Of a DNA stretch of 64,000 nt, positions 55,296 to 64,000 are shown one piece after another (positions within the stretch are counted from its first letter, which is position 1; each line of letters begins with the position of its first letter). The notes beneath the pieces are model-generated. The model worked only from the letters and a program-made list of their open reading frames with translations, ran no database searches and was not told the DNA's origin. Origin of the DNA: Portulaca oleracea (Eukaryota > Streptophyta > Magnoliopsida > Caryophyllales > Portulacaceae); the NCBI GenBank assembly GCA_029582165.1, contig CM055875.1, positions 30,004,644-30,068,643 of the forward strand, in the 5' to 3' direction. Position numbers and translations under genes: made by a program.

Positions 55296-56097
55296 GAGTG
55301 GAGCTAACGGTCCTCATCGGGACCAACTTTGGGCCTTTAAAATGGTTCGAAGTCCTTCGGCAAAAATAAGCGCAAACGGGTCAACGTGGGTTGTTGGAAT
55401 GGACGCGCCTTCACCTTTTGGATCATAAATCCTTCAATATAAATCGGATGGGTCACAAATTTTAAGAGCTTAAAGTACACACCGAGAGCTTTCCATATAT
55501 ATCTTACGGGCCTAAAACAAAGTTCGAATGAAGAAGTTATGCGCGTTTGAAGTCGGCAGAAAACTGCCCAGCTCGTCACGCCTGTGACGACTCACGGCAG
55601 TTTCATTTTTTGTTCCGGAAGCTCTGTCATGCCCACGACAACCAATGGTCACGCTCGTGACCCTGCTCGCCCAGGTCGTCACACCCGTGACGACAGCCGT
55701 AATGCCCGTGACGAAACTGTTTTACGCGTGATTTTGAGACAAAACGCTGCGTTTTGTTTATTTTTCCCCCATTCCTATATATACCCCATCCCTTGGCATT
55801 GTTTGTGGTTTTTAGCTGAATATGAACATGCTAGTGCATTTGTAAGGGTTCTCCCTTAGTTTTCTCCCAAAAATCGTGTGCTTACCTATCCATTTGTGGA
55901 TTGTGATGTTTGCAAGTCTTTCCTTGTGATTATTTAGTGGAATTACCTTGGATAATCATTGTGGATTGCTAGGCCTAGAGTTGTGGAATACCTAGCTCAA
56001 GGTCATATCCCTCCTTAGTGTTCAAGTTTTGTTCGACTGTTGCATCAAAGTTCCAACTCAAGCTAAATCATCAATACTCCCACCACGCCACGCTCCA
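55100..56097 (+). repeat. 3' LTR of element C (998 bp)
   Basis: Matches 52240-53236. TATATATA at 55776-55783; palindromes at 55575-55715; conserved block at 55424-55558. Confidence 0.93.
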
Positions 56098-56648
56098 ATA
56101 TGGGAGGCCAAGGATCCACTAACTACTTAGGGTTTGAGAAAACCCCAAATTAGAACTCATAAAACTACCACTAATTTTTAGGGTTTTGGGGTTTGGAGAT
56201 GAACAACAAACACAACAAGAATAAAAGGGATATGGACAATTGTAAATAGTAATCACTCACCCAATTGAACTAAGATGTTCAATGTATTGCACAAGGAGCT
56301 TTCACAAGCAAAGATTCTTGAAACACCCAAGAAATCTCACAAAGAGTGAAGAAAGAACACCCACTCACCAAGAAGAGACATCACCAAGAACACCAAAACA
56401 GAGAATTAGTTTCTGGGCATATACAACTGAAAACATCAACTCAATACTCAACAAATACTTGGACCCAAATGATAAAATTCACATCCCAATACTCTAAAGA
56501 CATCAAAGGACTAATATCAATCATCAAGTATGAGTTTTGCATCCATAAACATCAAGAACAATGCCCAAATCAACAAGAACAAAAACCACAAAAATCTGGA
56601 AATGTTTCACCCAAATATGAGTTCTAATCCTAAGCTCTGATACTAAAT

Positions 56649-57651
56649 GATCCAGGAAACCCGGGGGTCCTTCGAATGGATAAATATGGGAGGCCAAGGA
56701 TCCACTAACTACTTAGGGTTTGAGAAAACCCAAAATTATAACTCAAGAACAAACTCTATTTTTAGGGTTTTAGGGGATAAAGATGAACAAGAACAATAAA
56801 GAAAGATATGACTAATGTAAAGAGTAATTAACTCACCCAATAGCCTAAGAATCACAAGAGGTTGCAAAAAAAAAAAAAAACCTTTACAAGCATCCACACT
56901 TGTTCTTCCATGAAATTCCACCAAAGAGAGCTTGAAAGATGCACAACAAACTCACAAATTAAAAGGAAATTGATTAAGCACACCCACAAAGGATTAAGCT
57001 TAATTACAAAGTAATTAGGGTTTGAAAACCCACAATTACAAACTCTCCAAGTGAGAGGAATTTTGAGTCTAAATCCTAAACATTCATCAGAAGTCTATCT
57101 CTAATGGCACGATCGTGCCCTTTCACGACGGGTCATTTTTCGGCCTTTCTTTCTTTCTTTTATTTTGTTTTCCCCCTTCCCTTATATATACTTGTTTCCC
57201 CTCCATTAGAGAAAGGCTCCTGATGAATGTTTAGGATTTAGACTCAAAATTCCTCTCGCTTGGAGAGTTTGTAATTGTGGGTTTTCAAACCCTAATTTCT
57301 TTGTAATTAAGCTTAATCCTTTGTGGGTGTGCTTAATCAATTTCCTTTTAATTTGTGAGTTTGTTGTGCATCTTTCAAGCTCTCTTTGGTGGAATTTCAT
57401 GGAAGAACAAGTGTGGATGCTTGTGAAGGTCTTTTTTGTAACCTCTTGTGATTCATAGGCTATTGGGTAAGTTAATTACTCTTTACATTAGTCATATCTT
57501 TCTTTATTGTTCTTATTCATCTTTATCCCCCAAAACCCTAAAAATAGAGTTTGTTCTTGAGTTCTAATTTTGGGTTTTCTCAAACCCTAAGTAGTTAGTG
57601 GATCCTTGGCCTCCCATATTTATCCATTCAAAGGACCCTCGGGTTCCCCGG
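56649..57651. repeat. Palindromic (self-inverted) LTR of element E
   Basis: 56649-57096 follows the D-type LTR from its TGATCC start. 57112-57651 is the reverse complement of the same LTR region, ending GGATCA. The arms are about 450 bp and nearly identical, apart from a 15-A run in the left arm. The fold centre near 57098-57111 is GGCACGATCGTGCC, the LTR's own palindrome motif. A plus-sense TATA box remains at 57182-57190. Confidence 0.85.
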
Positions 57652-59225
57652 ATCATCAAGGAAAGTGGGACGACAATAAACCTTGCACAGGGCCTTTGGA
57701 GGACTTGGCATCACATCTGAAAGTTTGGAATTTAGAGGTCTTTGGAAATCTATTTCATAGTAAAAAGAGACTCTTGGCAAGGATCTAACGGGTCCAGGAA
57801 TGTCTGCACTCTGGTGGGTACAATCATCTTAGTGAGTTGGATAAAAGGCTCCGAGCTGAGTTGCATAAAGTCCTCAATCAACTGGATACCCTCTGGTTCC
57901 AGAAATCAAGACTGGATGCCATTAAGGATGGAGACCGCAACACCAAATTTTTCCATCTTAGCACCATCATCAGGAGACAGCAAAACAGGATTGAGTCCCT
58001 CCAGGGTGAAGGAGGGGAGTGGATATCCGAGCTTGACCGGGTGAAGAACTTGTGTGGGACGTTTTCAGAGAGTTGTATACGGACGACGGGGAAATTGATA
58101 GTGGGGCACTTCCCTATGGAGCCTTCCCTCAACAAACTGATGACGAAATTCACTCGCTGGAGAGGACCTTTTCGAATGAGGACGTCCGCAGGGCTTTCTT
58201 TGCCATGCACCCCAACAAGGCCCCTAGCCCAGATGGTTTTCACGCCCTTTTTGTCCAAAAAATTTTGGGGCGAGGTGGAAGCAATGGTCTTTGATCTTGT
58301 CCTCCATATTTTGAGGGGGCGGGGGGGAGGGCTTCCTGCAGGCCCTAATCACACCCACATTACCCTTATCCCCAAAATTCGTAATCCGGTGACGATTGAA
58401 CAGCTAAGACCCATTGAGTTGTATAATATGGTCTACAAGATCGCCACAAAGTGCATTGTAAATCGCCTGAAGCCTATCTTAGAGAAATTAATCTCCCCCA
58501 CTCAATCTAGTTTTGTTCCGGGCCGACAGATTGGGGTAATATCGTCATTCTGTAAGAAATCCTTCACTCCATGAGGTACAAAAAGGGTCAAAGGGGCTGG
58601 ATGGCCATCAAGTTGGACCTGGAAAAAGCTTATGATCGGGTCAACTGGAGCTTTCTTCGAGACACTCTGATTGACATGAACCTACCTCATCAAATGATCC
58701 AAGCTATGATGAACTATGTTAGAACCTACACCATGAGCATCCTGTGGAGCGGCAAGGCCACTAATGCCTTTCAACCTACACAAGAGATTCGCCAGGGTGA
58801 CCTATTGTCCCTGTATCTTTTTGTGGCTTATATGGAAAGGCTGGTTCACTTAGTGAATATTGAAGTGGGCACAGGGAGATGGTGCGCTTTCCCCACTAGC
58901 CAAGATGGCCCAAAAATATCTAACCTCCTTTTCGCGGACGACGTTATGCTCTTTGCATAAGCCACATCAGACCAAGTGTTGATCGTCAAAGAGTGTCTAA
59001 ACAAGTTTTGCAATGGGTCAGGACAAAATTTAGCCCGCAAAAGTCCCAAGTTTTCTTCTCTCCAAATATGCCTGAAGATGTTAGAACCTCGATTTGTGAA
59101 GTGCTCGAAATGCAGGAAACAGATGATATCAGTAGATATCTAGGTGTGTCGGCTCTGCATAAAAGGGTAACTCGGACGACTTTTCAAGGAATTTTGGACT
59201 GTATTGATAAACGGCTGGAAGGATG
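57652..59225 (+). pseudogene. LINE ORF2 reverse transcriptase domain
   Basis: Broken frames give HLKVWNLEVFGNLFHSKKRL, SRLDAIKDGDRNTKFFHLST, FFAMHPNKAPSPDGFHALFV, HITLIPKIRNPVTIEQLRPI, SPTQSSFVPGRQIG, AIKLDLEKAYDRVNWSFL, EIRQGDLLSLYLFVAYMERL and LLFADDVMLFA. These are the ordered RT blocks of a plant LINE with the catalytic FADD retained. Several frameshifts and stops, including one directly after DVMLFA, disable it. The end is cut by solo LTR D. Confidence 0.9.
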
Positions 59226-60302
59226 TGATCCGTGAAACCCGGGGGTCCTTCGAATGGATAAATATGGGAAGCCAAGGATCCACTAACTACTTAGGGTTTG
59301 AGAAAACCCCAATTTAGAAACTCATAAAACTACACCTAATTTTTAGGGTTTTGGGGTTTTGGAGATGAATAACAAACACAACAAGAATTAAAAGGGATAT
59401 GGACAATTGTAAAGAGTAATTACTCGTCCAATTGAACTAAGATGTTCAATCACTTGCACAAGGACCTTCCACAAGCAAAGAGTCTTGAAACACCCAAGAG
59501 ATTTCACAAAGAGTGGAGGAAGAACACCAACTCACCAAGAAAAGAAATCACCAAACAATTTCCACCCAAAGGATTAGCTTTCATTGATTAGGGTTTGAAA
59601 ACCCACAATTACAAACTCTCCATGTGAGAGGAATTTTCTTGAGTCTAATTCCTAAACATTCATCTTCTTTCTCTAATGGAGGGGAAACAAGTATATATAA
59701 GGGAAGGGAGAAAACATAACCAAAAGAAAGAGAGAAAGGCCGAAAAACGACCCGTCGTGAAAGGGCACGATCGCGCCATATGGGTACACGATCGTGCCAC
59801 TAAAAAAAGTCCAAGAATGGCCTGTTCGAGAATGGCACGATCGTTCTATCTTACGGCATGATCGTGCAGTGTCTTCTGGAGGAATGGCACGATCGTACAG
59901 TCTGACGGCATGATCGTGCTGTAGGCAGCTTTTTCCTGCTGACTTCAAATGTGCATAACTTTCTCATTTTAACTCCGATTTGGGCTTATAATATATCGAT
60001 GGAAAGCTCTTGATGTGCACTATAAGCTCACCAAATTTCAGATCAATCGGAGTTGTATTGAAGGAGTTATGATTGAAAGATTGAAGATATGTATTGTTTT
60101 CATGTCCAATTTCGCCCACTTTCTTCATTTTCTTCAACTTTACTCCTCCAACTTGGCCTTGACTCCCTCTTAGCTTCTTCCTAACTTTTCTAAACGTCCA
60201 ATTTGAGACCCAACAAGTGACCGAACTCGGTTTGGGAAAAGTGAGCCCGACCCCTCTGTTGTTATTATCTTCGTGAGAGAGACCCCTAGGAATTATGGAT
60301 CA
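59226..60302 (-). mobile_element. Solo LTR D (1,077 bp)
   Basis: Starts TGATCCGTGAAACCC and ends AATTATGGATCA. A perfect GGATG repeat at 59221-59225 and 60303-60307 proves one intact LTR insertion unit, as left by LTR-LTR recombination. In minus sense it has the conserved block (60077-59936), GGCACG-AT-CGTGCC palindromes (59925-59755) and a TATA box (59700-59691). It is the reference copy for interpreting element E. Confidence 0.93.
59755..59925. promoter_or_regulatory. GGCACG-AT-CGTGCC palindrome cluster, solo LTR D
   Basis: Six exact or variant units of GGCACGATCGTGCC at irregular spacing, upstream of the TATA box in the LTR's minus sense. Confidence 0.75.
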
Positions 60303-62170
60303 GGATGGCAAGCAAGACATATCTTATTAGCGGGTCAGATCACGCTAATAAAATCCACAATTAATGCCATACCCGCCTACACGATGCAGACAACAAAAAT
60401 CCCGCGATCCGTTTGCGATGACATTGACCGGAATATTCGAAACTTTTTATGGAGTGGCGCCAATGGGGGAAAAAAAAGAAGATCCAATTGGCTAATTGGA
60501 AATTAGTCACAACTCACAAAGAATAAAAAATCTTGGGGGACTTGGCCTTGTTTCCATGCGTGACTTGAATATGGGATATTTATCCAAACTTGGATGGAGA
60601 TTCTTGACAAATAAGAATGAGATTTGGGCTCAAGTTTTGCTAATAAATATGGCAAAGAGTGCAAGGATATCGTGCTAATATGTCCTCGCCACATCAAGCC
60701 TCACTATAAAGCTTCAAACATTCGCCATGGTTTAGCAAGCATTTAAACCTCTCAACTCAAACATAAGAATGGAGGTCGGAAATGGACGCGACACCTTCTT
60801 TTGGCTCGACAACTGGCTCGGTGAAGGTCCCCTCATCGACAAGACAGCGTCATTCATCACGACATCTGAATGTGAGATAACGGTGGCAAACTACTGGGAT
60901 TGACAACAAGGATGGTGCTGGGCTGACTTTGCAGGCCGACTGCCCAACTCGCCGCTGCTGATGATTGCAACGATGGAACTCGCCGAGGAGGGGATCAGGG
61001 ATAGCATGGAATGGAACAACTCAAGCCATGAAGGGTTTGAAATGCAAGCAGCCCTCACCATCATCCAAGGACCGGCTGTGGAAGAAGATCCCATGGAATG
61101 GGTTCGAATATGGCGGCTCTGAGTCCCGCAAAAGGTATGAGTTTTTCTTTGGCTCATTTGGCACAACCATTTAATGACACAGGAAAACTGAGTCGCGCAG
61201 AACCTCATTGACCATGGTGGCTGCCGTCACTGTGATGATATTGTGGAGGACCTCGACCACTCTTTCGACGCTGCCTGAAAGCTGTCGAGGTGTGGCGTGA
61301 GGTGATGGCACATGGGTTGGCCTTCCCTACGGCCTAGCGCCCTTTCAAGGGTTGGTTTGCGGCTGGGTTTGACGCACAGAACCGAGAGGACCGTGGCCAG
61401 GTGGCGTTTGCTATGGTCCTTTTGCACTTGTGGATTTGGAGAAACTACTGAGTTTTCGGGCGGGAAAACCTCGCCCCACATGATATATGCCCTTACTTGC
61501 AAGATGAGGTTACCTAGGTGCATGAGGCTTTCATGATTGAGGAGGAGCAAAACATGGTATAGGGGTATCATGTGGCGGACCTAAGCCTTCATATTCTCCA
61601 CTAGGTAAGTCCGGGTTTGAGATGGTATCAATTGTGCGTAGATGGGGCGACGAGGGGCAACCCTCGAATGGCAGCGAATGGCGGGGTGATCCAAGGGGCA
61701 GCCGCTAATGGGCATCAGGGGTTCTTGGCTTACTTTGGGTGGAGCGACCCTTAATGGCGGAGCTACTGACAGTGGAGGAAGGGTTGAAACTGGCGCGGAG
61801 GATGGGCATCCGGCGCTTACAAGTCAAGATGGACTCCCAAGTGGTGGCAAGACTCGTAAGCGGGGAGGTGCGTCTCCAGGCAGCGAGCATCACCGATGTA
61901 GTCCGAAGGTGCAAGCAACTGATCGAAATTGAGGAGTGGGAAGTCCAAGTGCCTTTTGCTATAGGGAGGCCAACCTTGTGGCAGATAGACTTGCAAAACT
62001 AGCCCTTGATATAGGAGTGATAAAAGTTTGGGTCCTTGAAGACCCTCCTAGGGACATTGTGCACCAACTCCATGTTGATAACATGAGAGCTAGGGGCCTC
62101 TTTATTTTATAAGCTTGAATTTCTCACTTTGAATAAATAAGGGTTTCCTCGCCTTTTGCACCAAAAAAAA
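60303..62170 (+). pseudogene. LINE ORF2 C-terminal part: RT tail, zf-RVT, RNase H, 3' end
   Basis: Continues the RT with WQARHILLAGQITLIKSTIN, CDDIDRNIRNFLWSG, GGLGLVSMRDLNMGYLSKLG and FFWLDNWLGEGPL. Near 61125-61270 is the zinc-binding zf-RVT region (FLWLIWHNHL, HGGCRHCDDIVEDLDH). RNase H lies at about 61650-62005 with PRMAANGGVIQGAAANGHQG, LMAELLTVEEGLKLARRMGI and RLQVKMDSQVVARLV. The final exon-like stretch and A-tract (62163-62172) mark the LINE 3' end. Multiple stops and frameshifts make it non-functional. Confidence 0.88.
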
Positions 62171-62172
62171 AA

Positions 62173-63253
62173 TCCAATATCTGCAAAAGTTGATATTGTC
62201 ATTCAATGTTCCTATTTAAAAATTAAAAAATAGCTAATATTATATTTATCTACCTCTATTATTTTTCTTATTTAACTTATTTTTTCTTAACCGAGCTTAA
62301 TTATAGACCTTTCACAAATAGCGCCTTGAAACCTTGGTGCTGAACAAGGAACGAGGTTTTCGCCACATAGTGGAGGCGGTCTTCATCGGGGTGGGGATTC
62401 CCCATTTGTTCTGGATTCCCCATTTGTTCTCATCACTAGTTTAAATTTGTGGCTTTCTTAGTAATTTCGAATTTTAGATGGAATTTGAGCCGTACAATTG
62501 TCTATGTCAAATTTGAGATTTTTAGGAAAACAAGAGACACACGAGGCGATGGAAATGCAGAGGAAATTGCTTTCGCAACTATTACGGATTACAAAGTCAA
62601 GTCGTGGATTATTTGTGAAAAAATATTTGTCAAATTAATTAATTTCTTTTTCTCAATTTATTTGTCATTTTTATAATTTCAACTATTATAATTCTATTTT
62701 TACCTTAATTAATAACTTTATTTATTACCTTTTACAATTTCAACAACTATTACATCAGTAAATAATATGGACAATTTGGGTGAGGTTCAAACTTTTCACC
62801 ACAATTCCAAGCTGTGTAATGATTATGTAAAATTAGTTGGGGTGACAAAAAAATTGGGAAGAAGGTAGTAATTTATTTATCTCATTTTATTTGTCACTTT
62901 TATAACTTTAACCATTGCCATTTCTACTTTACATCTCAAAAATGAATTTATTTAGAATTTCAATAATTTTTTATTTTTCTATACAAAGGATTTTGAGGAG
63001 TAATTTGGACAACTCACAAACTTTTCACCTCATTACTAATTTATGTTCTTGTAAAAGTAGTTAGAAAGACAAACAATGTGGGACGGAGATAATAATTTTA
63101 TATTAATTATTTATCTTCTTTACAAATTATGTAGTTAAAATTAAAATATTTTAATAATAAATTTCTCAATATATACAACGATTTATTAAATAAAATTGCT
63201 ATCAATAGATTCATAACAGAAAATATTATCCTAAAACATATATTACAATTGTC
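62173..63253. other. AT-rich intergenic, possible decayed MITE
   Basis: No coding signal. Related phrases (TTATTTGTCA[T/C]TTTTATAA) recur near 62658 and 62888, and TGTGGGACGGAG near 63080 resembles a Stowaway-type terminus. Boundaries could not be fixed. Confidence 0.45.
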
Positions 63254-63262
63254 AATAGATAT

Positions 63263-63684
63263 GGATTATTGGATGATAATACATTGATTTTTAGAGTTAT
63301 TGGACAATAATACACTGAACTTTTTTCTTGGACTATAATATACTGAACTTTGAGGGAATTGGACAATAATGCACTCAAACAAATTTGGTGGTGGTTGACG
63401 CGGTGACTGTCATACTTTGAATTGTCGTTTTTCTTTTTTTTCATAAAAAAATATTAGCCATCTTGTTTATGTGCATTTTCTTACACGGCAAAAAAAAAAT
63501 TCTAAAAAAGATAGAAAAACGACACTTCAAAGTAGGACAATCACCGCGTCAACCACCACCAAAATTGGTCTAAGTGCATTATTATCCAATATCCTCAAAG
63601 TTCAGTGTATTAGAGTCTAAGAAAAAAGTTCAATGCATTATTATCGAATAACCCCAAAATCCAATATATTATCATCCAATAATC
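63263..63684. mobile_element. Intact MULE-type MITE
   Basis: A 422-bp element made almost wholly of two inverted arms of about 200 bp; ends GGATTATTGGATGATAATA and TATTATCATCCAATAATC. The flanks AATAGATAT (63254-63262) and AATAAGATAT (63685-63694) form a 9-bp repeat with one extra base. Same family as 33113-38239. Confidence 0.9.
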
Positions 63685-63694
63685 AATAAGATAT

Positions 63695-64000
63695 TATATA
63701 TATAATTATCAATTAAAACATAATATTACATACCATGACAATGGATAAGAAAACAAATAATATGGAACCAAGGAGCAGCAGCAGTACGCAATGTTGTGTC
63801 ATAATTTCATAAACGTTTGCTTTCCTGGACATTTCCGAGTGTTTTCCTAGAGTTTTGGCACGATTCCCAATATTTCCCTTAGCAAACAAGTGAAATATAA
63901 AGAAAGAAGCCAAGTATGGAAACTTGCTTCTTCAGTAAATTTAGCTATAAAGCCAGGGAAATTGTAAGCGGCTTAAAAAACCAAGTCTCAGAAACGTCAA
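63695..64000. other. Intergenic edge with short hydrophobic open frame
   Basis: A 66-codon minus-strand frame (63913-63713) ends in a hydrophobic stretch (MTQHCVLLLLLGSILFVFLS), and a GTATGT splice-donor-like sequence lies inside it near its end. It might be a first exon with a signal peptide, but no second exon was found. Confidence 0.2.

Larger units (their letters stand above)
52240..56097 (+). mobile_element. Non-autonomous LTR retrotransposon C (zinc knuckle plus unknown ORF)
   Basis: LTRs at 52240-53236 and 55100-56097 start TGGAGCATATCG and end CACGCTC[T/C]A. A perfect 5-bp repeat ATATG lies at 52235-52239 and 56098-56102. The plus-strand primer site TGGTATCAGAGC is at 53239-53250 and the polypurine tract AAGAAGGGGAGTA just before 55100. 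The two LTRs look about 97% identical by eye, so this is a late insertion, into E. The interior has one long ORF and no pol. Confidence 0.95.
52199..57651. mobile_element. Rearranged LTR element E (D family) with inverted terminal LTR parts
   Basis: The outer ends are TGATCCGGGAAACCCGAGGG and its inverse CCCTCGGGTTCCCCGGATCA, flanked by a perfect TCAAG repeat. From left: part of a D-type LTR (52199-52239, then 56098 to about 56385, interrupted by element C), a short internal remnant with a degenerate primer site (GCTCTGATACTA, 56634-56645), then a 1-kb LTR (56649-57651) whose second half is an inverted copy of its first. Compared with solo LTR D, most of the interior and the expected other LTR terminus are missing. 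No coding region remains. Confidence 0.8.
51366..62170 (+). mobile_element. Plant LINE, broken by elements E(+C) and D
   Basis: The ORF2 parts lie in order: endonuclease 51366-52198, RT 57652-59225, RT tail to RNase H 60303-62110, then an A-tract at 62163-62172. The breaks are explained by insertions with 5-bp repeats TCAAG (52194-52198/57652-57656) and GGATG (59221-59225/60303-60307). Removing D joins KRLEG to WQARH in one sensible frame. ORF1 was not found, so it is 5' truncated. Many stops and frameshifts show it was already old or has decayed. Confidence 0.9.

Overview
The window is nuclear DNA of a flowering plant, most likely a eudicot. This rests on plant-type LTR retrotransposons (Ty1/copia, Tekay-like Ty3 chromovirus with chromodomain, SIRE-like copia), plant LINEs, MULE-type MITEs and one host gene, a two-exon B-class GATA factor. 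The DNA is AT-rich and almost all of it is mobile-element derived. No rRNA operon, tRNA or CRISPR was seen.

Layout. 1-546 is the tail of a minus-strand LINE reverse transcriptase. 547-4630 is repeat-rich intergenic DNA, including a degenerate 5S-rRNA-like stretch. 4639-24316 is a minus-strand copia element (site repeat ATAT[C/T]). It is split by a 13.3-kb plus-strand chromovirus at 8811-22112 (site repeat AAGGT), and its 3' region holds a MULE-type MITE. 24317-33112 holds the only clear host gene (GATA, 27739-28288), four copies of one MITE family, a nested foldback element and two poly(A) retroposons with long target-site repeats. 33113-38239 is a MULE-type MITE split by a gag-bearing, pol-less LTR element (A). 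40193-45936 is a long foldback split by a gag-protease LTR element (B). 46266-48660 is a SIRE-like copia remnant. 49578-51279 is an LTR-like block (F).

51366-62170 is a LINE broken twice. The first insertion is a rearranged LTR element (E, 52199-57651), which itself received LTR element C (52240-56097). The second is a solo LTR (D, 59226-60302). 62171-64000 is AT-rich with an intact MULE-type MITE.

Most notable points. (1) LTRs of five or six otherwise different families carry clusters of short interrupted palindromes (about 6 bp + 2-3 + 6 bp with CG-rich half-sites), placed upstream of the TATA box in the element's own sense. (2) Elements A and C keep a colinear ORF of about 400 codons that is not gag, protease, RT or integrase and runs through the polypurine tract into the 3' LTR. 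(3) Element E has one LTR that is itself a near-perfect inverted repeat, with the fold centred on the palindrome motif. (4) The chromovirus has an extra 258-codon ORF before gag. Nesting gives a relative order for many of the insertions. Element boundaries are supported by target-site repeats where stated; function is inferred from motifs only.
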